Part shown: in pieces, positions 30,971-39,515 of the stretch
How the letters are laid out: each line of letters opens with the position of its first letter
Numbering within the stretch: the first letter of the stretch is position 1
Source: Chara braunii
Lineage: Eukaryota; Streptophyta; Charophyceae; Charales; Characeae
Direction of reading: 5' to 3'
DNA: 39,515 bases
Assembly: GCA_003427395.1 (NCBI GenBank)
Contig: BFEA01000144.1
Location: 300,948 to 340,462, forward strand
Position numbers and translations under genes: made by a program
Notes under the pieces: generated by a model
Seen by the model: only the letters and a program-made list of their open reading frames with translations
Database searches by the model: none
What the model was told of the DNA's origin: nothing

Positions 30971-31256
30971 TGGATCAATCTAATCTTCTAAGGGAGGAGG
31001 AACAAGATGCGAGGGGTTCGGGGCTAAACCAATATGGTTGCCCGCCTACTTGTCTGGCTCATCGTTGACCATAACTCGAGGTCTGCCTATTGGTCAGGCT
31101 GATCGTTGACCCTAGCTCGAGGTCTATCTGAAGTAGGTTTCCGATTACCATTGGCAAACCGGTGACGACAATGTGCAGACTTTCTAAGACCAGGGATTTT
31201 TCGATTAAACCTCGGAGCTGAAGCGGATCATCTTTGATACCAACCTCACACCTTGC

Positions 31257-33100
31257 GCTGTGTCTAGTACTCGTAGGAACGTCGATCAGAGTAATTGGGG
31301 CACGAACGATGATTTTGCACAGGGGTTAAACCACCAGGGCGAAATTAAGATTCTCGCCTCAGTCCCAAGGGAGTTATTGGAAAATCTGGCCGACGAAGGT
31401 GACTACAAAATTTATGAGTCTCAAACAGTTGCAGAAGGACAGGGCATCAACAAAATTTTGCCCTTCATGTTAGGGACACTTATACGTGCGAATATAACCG
31501 CAAAGGCTGTATAAAAAACAAAGAATTTATCGCTCTTCTTTTATAGGTTCACACCACCTTTTTCATGGGCGCCAAGGAGGCAAGGGACACCCTAGGCATC
31601 CGAGTCAGGTCCATGGAGCCCGTCCGATCGACTAGGGTGGGAGCGGACGTCCCCAAGTTCGGAAGTTCCTAGGAAGAGTCCATATGTTGTGGGAGAGATT
31701 TGGGAACTGGGCGCACGCTTCGTACCCCAGCACCAACCTCCCCCAGGAACCAGAGGTTGACATTGGGTGGCCATGACCCAACCCGACCGTACCCAGCCAT
31801 AACTGACAGTTCTGAACGGGTGCGGGTATGGCATGATTAGTACGCACCGGGGCAGCTGGGTCTGAAAATTTGAGGGGCAGATATGGCTGGGCTAGGAAAC
31901 TGTAGGGTGGGTAGGGTTGGGTGTTGACACAGTGCTTGGACGGTTACAGCCGGGCAAAGGTTTGCCCTGGTTCCGGGTACGGCTGGGTACAGGTTTCGCG
32001 CGGGTGACCCGAGACCTGTAGGCATACTAGGCATATTAGGCAAGCCTAGGTAGTATTAGGGCCAGGCCTGACCCTTTTTCTTCACTTGGAAATAGTGGTA
32101 CTAGTGGGGCGTGCCTCTTGTATAAATTTGTCTCTGGCCATCTGTCGTTCATCTTATGGATGAGATAGTACTTGGGCCAGGCCGTACTATTAATTCAGCC
32201 TGGCCCCAGTCGTTTCATCTTAGGGAATACGACATTCACTTATAAGGTCTGGCCATAATTGTTGTCAGATCCATCGAAATTTAGCCGTTGTTGCGACCAA
32301 CAGTAGACAAGAAAGTATCACTGTGAGTATCCCCAACCACTAACCCATTGCCGCCACCAAAATTCGAAGTGGAGATCTGTGGATGGAACCTAAAGAATCC
32401 GACATGCAAAGGCCTAAGTTTAAAATAAAGATAAAAACTAAGCCTAGGTGGAAAATTTTGGAAACAAGTACGGTTGGGCATGGGTGGATAGATACTCGGT
32501 TCGGGTGCGGCTGGAGCCTGAATGTGGATGAACGAAATTTGGCCTGGGTGTGGCTGGGTATGGGTAGACAATTTTTAAATCACCCCGGGTGGGCTGGGTA
32601 CGGGAAAAAAAAAAAAAATTAGCGTGGGTGGGCTGGGTCTGGGTCAGAAAAATTGTGTTTACGTGGGTCCGGCTAGATATGATACATAATACATTAAGGT
32701 TTGGGCTGGGTCGGATATGGGTAGGGAAAAAAATGGTTTTGCGACCTCTGCCAGGAACACAAGTTTCCTAGCCAACACCACTGACAGTAAAACTGAGGCT
32801 TCCACGTGGAGTGAGTCGTGGACAAGGGAAACACTATCAAGTCTGTATAAAGCAAAATCAACGGTGGGGAAGCAAATCGATCAATCAAAAGACAAACCCC
32901 GCCCTCTTATATGACATGCCTTTGACGGGTTATAGAAGAGAACCCGATTGTTATGCAATAGCGTTATCGAGCTCATCGACCCTCGTTTTTTCTGCACAGG
33001 GCGAGGGTCCTCTCGGCCATGCCACGAGGAGTTCAACAAAACAAGCAAGGGACAACGGGGGGACGACGCAAAGGTAATCCAACGAACCCCTGAGATGAAC
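31257..33100 (+). pseudogene. Coding-like locus interrupted by a hAT-type element
   Basis: A frame from 31260 to 31514 (GEIKILASVPRELLENLADE) stops, and a shifted frame from about 31560 (FMGAKEARDTLGIRVRSMEP) continues to the left target-site copy of the hAT insertion (31743-31750) with one stop at 31672. Beyond the element the frame resumes with NTSFLANTTDSKTEASTWSE (32757-32816) and runs to 32914. Removing the 1000-bp insert plus one 8-bp target copy joins the two parts in the same frame, supporting a coding or formerly coding host sequence. I do not recognise the family; it could be a gene or another retroelement ORF. Confidence 0.45.
31751..32750. mobile_element. Nonautonomous hAT-type DNA transposon (1000 bp)
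   Basis: The element begins CAGAGGTTGAC and ends GCGACCTCTG, giving inverted ends CAGAGGT(T/C)G, the CAG-start form usual for hAT. It is flanked by a perfect 8-bp duplication CCAGGAAC (31743-31750 and 32751-32758), the size hAT transposases make. Subterminal zones are full of GGGT/ACCC words (GGGCTGGGTACGGG near 32589; ACCCGACCGTACCC near 31780), mirrored between ends, as in many plant hAT elements. No transposase frame exists, so it depends on an autonomous relative. Good terminal symmetry and intact target duplication suggest a fairly recent insertion. Confidence 0.93.
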
Positions 33101-35268
33101 GTGGTTGCATCGTCTCCTCGCCGTTGTAGTCGGGGGTGCGCCAACAGTACTTCTCGTGGTCGCCTACGGCATAATAGGTTCCGATGAAGCACAACTTACC
33201 TTCCCTAAGGGGTTGTTACCGTCCTTAGGGGCGTATCCCTACCGAGCTACTGACCTACATGCAAAAGCTTTTAAATGTAATTGCAGAGGCAGGTCAACCC
33301 AGGGCGTTTGCTCGTTTTGCTGTAGCATAGGTCCACATGGTTAAAACATCATTTGAACCAGAACATCCTCCGCTCCCTAGGGCGCTGATCTTCTAGGTAC
33401 GGAGTGTATGTCGGTCGACCAGTTCGGTGTATTACGAGCGTGAAACCCATGAATAATCACAGTCCCTTAACATATAGCATAAAGAGGGAAAAAGAACACC
33501 AAAGAGAAATACAATCCAACTGGGACAATATAAACATACCAAACGATGATCTTCTAGACCGTTTTACGCTTTAAGTTATCGACAAAAACAATGTTGCCTT
33601 AAAAAAATAATTATTCCATAAAATAACCAATACAGTTAGTTGGTTCCACGTAGCGAAGAATATCGACGCAATGCCAGACCGACCTTGACTTAGTTCAACT
33701 TAATGAACTAATCTGCCAAAACTATTATCCTCACCCTCGATATAACCGATAATTTTGGATTGCACCTTCCACGATGAGAAAGGCAACTCTTGGAAAGCAA
33801 TGTCAATGAAACCTTCTGTTTGACATAAGGGTAGAGCCCTCAATGCGCCTTAATGATCCAATATTCGTTGTAGTTCTACTAGTTTATGCCACACCACATA
33901 AGGTTAAAGAGGAAACCTTACCTAGTTAGAATATTCTTCTTTGCGCAATTCCAGGATGTTATCACATAATACGAGTTGACTAATCATCAACGTACGACGA
34001 TTAACTCAAATGTGTTGAACTTCTTCATTTGTCTCTCTTTGGTCTCGATTTCAATTGCATTGCCCTTACGCATTTCCTGGAATGGTAGAACTAATGTTTT
34101 ACCACGTGGGTAGAATGACCCTACCACTTCTCAATTCAAAACGGCTCGTTATCCACCCATATAAAAAATATATATCCCTCTTGTATATGACAGACTCTTG
34201 CCCTAACCAACATATGCGTTAAATATCCTTGTTTGCACGTGTAATTACCCCTTAATGCCAAAGCATGGTAGTGATATCATTAGAGCAATCCAAATATTAT
34301 CGGTGGTCCTAACTCCATTTAGGTTTTTTTTTTTTTTAATGATTACCTCGTAAAGGCAAAGTATAATGACTTCCTCTACGGAACAGAAGGACGTATAACT
34401 CATTTCTAATTCTGATGAAATATCCAAAGGTCGCGGCTAACCGCGATACAACTAATGCCCCTCGCGGACCTGACCCTCCAACGAGTCGAGGCGTGCGACC
34501 TCGTCGTCATAAAACACCATAGTCGTGACGTGAGCTCAGCGCACTACCCGTACTGTCAGAGTGTCATACAGTGCGCCCATTCGAGAGGTCAGCCTCCCCA
34601 CAATGACTCGGAATGACAAACTCATCCCGAACATGTGTTGTGTCGTAGTGTCCCGGATCCGAACGACGCCGAAGTGGTCGTCGGACGAGGTAATCTTGAT
34701 ACTCGGAATGACTCGAGAGATATACTAGAGATTACTCGCGTGATGGAAATACATAGCATAACCACAAAACTCTCATAAAAATCGAGCCACATTGGCTCAA
34801 ATGTCCACGTGCGAGTCTGGAAAGAAACCCTGACCGTTTTGAAATATACCGATGAAGCCAACCCATCGAGTCGATATATTGTCTCGAACCATCAAAAGTC
34901 GCTCCACTCCCTCGATCAACCTGGCATCAAGCGTATCATAGACAAAAAAAAATATTTTGGAACCGTAAGATCATGTCGACCTCTATCCATTTGTTCACAA
35001 GAAGAAACACATAAAACATTGATCAACACATAGAGTCGACGTTCCTAGATTTCAAACACTTCGGTAGAAAAAATATTTCGTCTTAACCGTTGAAATCTGT
35101 TGTTGCAAGTTCGACAATAATAGTGAATATAGGCGAATGGACCAAGTCGCTCGTTTGATCGCAGGAGCATTAAGAGATAAAACCACTTTACTTCAGGAGT
35201 CTCCCCGACGAAAGATGAACTTTCGTCCATGTGTAAAATAAGGAGGTGAGACACTTCACTACTCCTTC
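33101..35268. other. Long unassigned stretch
   Basis: No intact frame. Coding-like snatches occur on both strands (for example minus-strand EGFIDIAFQELPFSSWKVQS near 33765-33825 and plus-strand IKPLYFRSLPDER near 35178-35215) but none can be named. A T run lies near 34324-34338. It is probably old retroelement or gene debris. I see no RNA gene or terminal repeats. Confidence 0.35.
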
Positions 35269-35788
35269 TACAGAAAAATTCCCGCGAGAAATGAAAGTTG
35301 AAAAAACATTCCATAAAAAAAAATCCTTCATATTTATAAATTATAATTCCAATGCTTGTCCAATTCTAAAATTTTCAGTTTTATTTGATAAATTTCTGTC
35401 TAAATATGAGTTTTCCCTTCCAACTACATCTATTTGTTCAAGATGGAATGGAAGTCTGGACGAGTTTATGAAATATTGTAATTAAAATTTCATTCTACTA
35501 CAAAAAATATCTTTTAATTTAGATTGGATTAACCTATTTATGACTGAAAATCCTTACTAAGAATGACGGTCCAATTAAAATATTTCATGAACTCATCCAG
35601 ACTTTCATTCCATCTCTAGCATGCAGTTCAAATAAGAAGGGATACCCCATTCTTGGAAGGAAAATTCTCAAGTAAGACGAAAAATTTTAAAATTGGAATG
35701 ACATTTTTCAAGATGGAATGAAAATTTGAAATTTATATAGTAATTTTATTATAGAATGAATATTTAATTCTGAAAATTTTTTCAGTTG
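35269..35788 (-). mobile_element. Foldback MITE, copy 6 (inverted)
   Basis: A 520-bp copy in the same orientation as copy 5. The left end is shortened to TACAGAAAAATTCCCGCGAG and the right end is AATTTTTTCAGTTG, so the tips have drifted. Body and internal arms match the other copies (GTCTGGACGAGTTTATGAAA near 35454; TCATGAACTCATCCAGACTT near 35585). Confidence 0.9.
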
Positions 35789-37620
35789 TTTGTGGTGCAA
35801 ACCTATATCGAATGAATTGCTTTGCGACGTTAGTGCAAAATAGGCAGCTTCAAAATATATTCCTTAAACTTCCTTGTCAAAATCGCGGTCCATCCCTCGC
35901 GGAAAAAACGATAGAAGGATTATAAATCAACCGTCTAACTCGCACTATGTCGACCTTTTGCTCTCCTGACTCTGATAACCATTCACATGCCTTCTCACTC
36001 GTATAGAAAAAATGTGGCAACCGTTGAGACATTCGACATTTGGAAAAACCCAACAACGTCATTAGTAAATGCTCAACCTGCTTCGAACTATGAAGTAGTA
36101 TGAACCTCTCTAAGTTTTTTTTTTTTTTTTTTTTACAGTTTTTCACTTACATCACAAAACCAAACTGCATCACACCTCGAGAACTTCGAGTCAGTGAGTG
36201 ACTCCGTCGAAGACCCGTCTATCTACGACTTTGAAGCGGCTAGTACGAATCCGTTCAAGAAACTCGATGTTCTCAAACGGACCTCTGCAAGCATCATAGT
36301 ACAAAATAAGCCTGAAGTACAACCATCTAACCTCGTTGTCGTATTATGCCCGCAACTCCGTGTCCTAAAACCCATAGATAATATGCAGGTCCACCCAATC
36401 TAAGCGCTGGCTTACTAGAACGAAACTCAGCTAAAAAAATTGTACTTGAGTCGAGGTAACAAATAGATAGGTTCATAAAGGGTTCCTCGCCATGCCAGAT
36501 CCATTCTCAACTCTCTTTCAGACGGGAATACAACGACTGGGTTGTAGACAATACAACCAAACTGCTTCAAGTTCATTTCATGTCTTCCCCCTCACGCTAC
36601 GTGTCTCGCGACATTCTCGTTAATGGAAAACAACACGACGACCACAAGACCCGTAAACATCTGAAAGGAATCACGAGTGATCTTTATGAGTCGCTAAATT
36701 TGAATAAGTCGAACGTGTTTTTTTAACAACTTTTCGCCTGTCTAACCGAGTTACCGTCATTCGCTAGTACTTCAAAAGTTTATCTCGCCTGAGCCTCTTC
36801 CCTGACATCGCGTTTCTTATGGCGTAAGTCTCCCACTATAAAAACGCCTATAAACGCTCCGTAAAAAACTAGTGTTTTAGCAGGTTGGGTTTCTTATGGC
36901 GTCAGCCTTTCAGGCCGAAGGCTGCTCCTAGCAAGGCCACCCGAAAGAAAATTGTTAATTCATCCCTTCTCCCTTGTAGGAGTTTGGGGAAACCAACACT
37001 GATTCTTTATCATCGTGCGTTCCATTCTTTAGAAAGTGGTATAGAGTACTTCTTCTCCTCGCCCAAGCCAAAGGCTCGGATCCAAAAAGTTGGACCGTCT
37101 TCATCGAATCGACAAAGTATCCTCCCGTTAAATGGTCCACCTTGGGTCGATCATTGGGGCGACTCCTAAAGCAACGAACCCCCGCCCTATAATTCCTCCG
37201 AGAGTGAGGGAGCCTTCAGATTTAGAGTCAGGTTGACCAACCCAACCTCTTATGCGAAAAAATGACTTAGGCGAAGCAAAAATTCAAAAGTCGCAAGAAA
37301 ATCGAGACTCATTTGGACGAGATCAGATTGAGAGCCCCTTTGGGATAAGAAAATGGTACCTTAGGGGTCATGTTAAGTTCGTTTAATCGTTTTCTTCTTT
37401 CTCGTTGTCGTGGCTATTTTCAGACCCTTGTTGAGTTTCCCTAAAAAAGTCAGATCATTCACTTTGCCAGAAGGAAAACAAACATACAAGAAGGATAGGA
37501 AAGCAATAATTTTTTCATCTCCACTTGCGATAAGACTCAAGCTCACTTTTTGTATGCTCCCCTTTTAACCTACCTAATGCCAAGCAAACAAAACATTCCT
37601 AGAATTCAAAAAAAAAAAAA
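35789..37620. other. Unassigned stretch with weak coding-like frames
   Basis: A T run (about 36115-36134) precedes a plus frame 36194-36403 (SDSVEDPSIYDFEAASTNPF). A later frame near 36560-36725 gives SRDILVNGKQHDDHKTRKHL, and one near 37070-37160 gives DPKSWTVFIESTKYPPVKWS. They are in different frames with stops between them and none shows a known domain. They could be parts of one decayed protein on the plus strand. An A run closes the stretch near 37608-37624. Confidence 0.35.
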
Positions 37621-37624
37621 AAAA

Positions 37625-38520
37625 CACCCAAGTCGGACTCGAACAACGTGTGGGCACACACAAGGTGTGAGAGGGATCCAAGTCAACCACTGACCTTGAG
37701 TGACGTGGTGTCAAAGTGGCACGTATACCAACTGACAACATGGTACCTTAAGCAGCGTAGCCTCCGGTGTCAGCGTTGACTAACGTGCTGTCGTGTGCCA
37801 AAACTGCTTTAAGTTCACTCCATGCCCGTACAAAAAAAAAAAACGGTGTGTCCGATCGTCCTTGTCGCACGCCGCGCCACAATAATTATTTCATTGTATT
37901 CCACCCCTCAAATGACGTTGACGGCTAGCCCCATAACACATAAAAACACAAAACCTCCCGTTCACTTAGGGCCACCAGACGAGCCACAAATTTTGCAGCA
38001 TAATGCTACAAAAATTCGACGCCGAAAAAAAATGGCAACATATCTCCACAAAGTAGGAAAAACACAAAATTTAGTATGTCGGTACCTCCATCAGGGTGGA
38101 GGTACTGTGTTGTCAGTTCGTCTACGTGACATCCACAATAACTTTCAGCCTGTCGGTACCTCCACCAGCGTAGCCTTGACATCCGTTGTTACCGCTCAAA
38201 CCCACCGTTAAATTCATAAAATTTGGCCTTGGATAAAATCCAACCCCAAAATATCACTCCCGTCATCCCGTCTCGATCCCCAAGAGTCCAAAGAACCGTC
38301 CCACCAGGTCAACACCAGCCTAAGGATGGAGTAGAGTGCTCCCTGCCTCGGCTATGACTGTCCTCCTCCTCCTCTAGTGCTCGACTGCGGACCTCCAGCC
38401 TCTTCGTACGGTGTCTTTGACAACGTCTCCAACAGCCTAATAACACTTAAGTGTGTTGTCACACACTAGCAACATGGGTGCTTCTCTGTGGCAGTTGGGG
38501 ACAACTTTTTTTTTTTATAG
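37625..38520. other. Gene-free stretch with a small hairpin and short duplication
   Basis: At 38082-38105 GTACCTCCA and TGGAGGTAC form a perfect 9-bp stem with a 6-base loop. The 21 bases at 38077-38097 recur at 38151-38171 with two mismatches. The frame 37822-38211 spans this but shows no domain. Poly-A occurs near 37831-37842. Confidence 0.5.
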
Positions 38521-39164
38521 TGATTGAGGAGTGTTGGTCGTCACTTCATCTCCCATACAAAATCACGGGCTCACATTGATCCCTTGATCTGCTGAAGATC
38601 AAAGGTCAACTATGGTCAAACGACAACCGCAACCTTAGTGGGGCAGTTTCTTTAACCGCCCTATTTTTTATTTTTCTTTTCTTTTGCCTAAACTATCTCG
38701 GAATTTCAGAAATAGTTAACCTTTTGCTATTCCCAAATCTATTTTTTTTTTATTTTTCTGATAAGGGATTAAAAAGATACAACCTTTTTTTTTTTTGGAC
38801 ATATTTGGTTCTTTTTCCCATGACAGATGCATCGAGGGAAAGGTTGTACTTAGCCTTTTTCCTTATTTGACCTTTAATTGTCAGTCTTCGTAAAAAAACG
38901 GGAGCCTGAAAGTTACTTTTGTCAAAGGCTGCAGCTTGGGAGGACAAATGTCCTCAGGAGAATTCAGTAAAAAAATAAAAGAAATAAAAGAAAAAGAAAA
39001 GCAAAAACTAACTCTAACTATAACGCGCATGACCCTTATCTCGGCCAGTTTCATGTTGTTGAAATCAACAACCCTCCCTCCTTTTCCTTTGCTCTCTCCT
39101 AAAAACGAGGAGGGGAGTTGGCAGGTTGGGAGAGGTAGGGCATGATCCTCCTCTCAACTATTCA

Positions 39165-39165
<1 letters not shown>
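38521..39165. other. Gene-free AT-rich stretch with T runs
   Basis: Homopolymer T runs near 38741-38750 and 38786-38796 and an A/AAAG-rich zone near 38968-39005 dominate. No coding or RNA signal. Confidence 0.5.
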
Positions 39166-39220
<55 letters not shown>

Positions 39221-39226
39221 TGTGTG
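39166..39226. repeat. (TG)n microsatellite
   Basis: About 60 bases of almost pure TG. It is the mirror of the CA/TG tracts near the left end. The Cys-Val frames are artefacts. Confidence 0.95.
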
Positions 39227-39480
39227 CTTCCTCAACCTCCCCAATTCCCTTCTCCCCACGTGCGTCCACACACTGTTGAAAATATTCGACCCCAACGGAG
39301 TAGGAGCCTGTTGTGCTCCTATATAGCCAAAATAGGTTGTACTCCAACTGTGCGGCAAGGTTGCATCATTTTCCTCCCCCCCGTTTTTTTTCCTTGAGTT
39401 TCTCATATCGTCCTTTGGTCAATGTCAACGGCACGTTGCCACTTCACGCGTTCCTAGGCATTCCGATGCCAAAAATGATG

Positions 39481-39511
<31 letters not shown>

Positions 39512-39515
39512 TACC
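39227..39515. repeat. Unassigned end with poly-A (39481-39509)
   Basis: Unassigned sequence followed by an A29 run six bases before the window ends. It may be a retroposon tail whose body lies to the left, but no element is recognised. Confidence 0.6.

Larger units (their letters stand above)
28600..31200 (-). mobile_element. Degenerate Ty3/gypsy gag and upstream pol (gypsy-B)
   Basis: Minus-strand frames give a retrotransposon capsid-like block (about 30600-30970), an eroded CCHC zinc knuckle (30118-30162), a region with PMPISYLLEISEAANEKLIE (about 29720-29780), and a possible protease tail (about 29160-29400). A frame at 28617-28931 may belong to the stretch between protease and reverse transcriptase. 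No LTR is recognised. A 41-bp imperfect tandem duplication lies near 31055-31130. The RT of this kind of element is found only at 22140-22790, so if it is one copy, about 6 kb of later sequence including MITE 5 separates the parts. Confidence 0.7.

Noticed and set aside
37640-37700. Possible tRNA on the minus strand near a GGACTCGAAC string
   Set aside because: No cloverleaf or anticodon arm can be folded around it by eye, and no A-box-like sequence lies at the right distance.

Overview
The window looks like repeat-dominated nuclear DNA of a green plant lineage, not prokaryotic DNA. I find no intact protein-coding gene. Almost everything recognisable is a decayed transposable element, often with another element inside it, separated by microsatellites and AT-rich sequence. 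A streptophyte origin (charophyte alga or early land plant) is inferred from a fragment of plant-type mitochondrial nad5, plant-style LINE and Ty3/gypsy pol remnants, and a hAT-type element. The exact species cannot be fixed from sequence alone; a Chara-like alga is only a guess.

Layout: 1-1,740 holds CA/TG/CT microsatellites, a poly-T run and a purine-rich stretch. 1,745-6,000 (minus) is a broken non-LTR retrotransposon (LINE) ORF2, from the end of its endonuclease through reverse transcriptase to a zinc-binding tail, interrupted by a 484-bp foldback MITE and by a 142-bp insertion/duplication. 7,293-7,712 is a 108-bp tandem repeat containing a leftover Nextera mate-pair junction adapter, which is an assembly artefact. 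8,890-10,078 (plus) is a possible LINE ORF1 relic in C-rich DNA, followed by two more MITE copies. 14,975-15,500 (plus) is the N-terminal endonuclease of a second LINE. 15,600-18,815 (plus) is a degenerate Ty3/gypsy pol (RT, RNase H, PHD-like finger, integrase) carrying a nuclear insertion of mitochondrial nad5. 18,895-20,030 is a cluster of (TGAT)n/(CAAT)n foldback modules. 20,529-21,047 is MITE copy 4, and 21,750-22,106 is a second kind of foldback element. 22,140-22,790 (minus) is a gypsy RT piece whose gag and possible protease may be those at 29,150-31,200. 23,640-26,062 holds unidentified eroded coding-like DNA. 26,879-27,400 and 35,269-35,788 are MITE copies 5 and 6, in the opposite orientation. 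31,751-32,750 is a 1,000-bp hAT-type nonautonomous element with a perfect 8-bp target-site duplication, sitting in a coding-like frame. The remainder, to a terminal (TG)n and poly-A, is unassigned.

Nothing here acts as a pathway. The informative content is the order of insertion (MITE into LINE, mitochondrial DNA into gypsy, hAT into a coding-like frame), one multi-copy MITE family with a clear internal foldback, and two assembly warnings: the adapter, and a 36-N gap inside poly-A.
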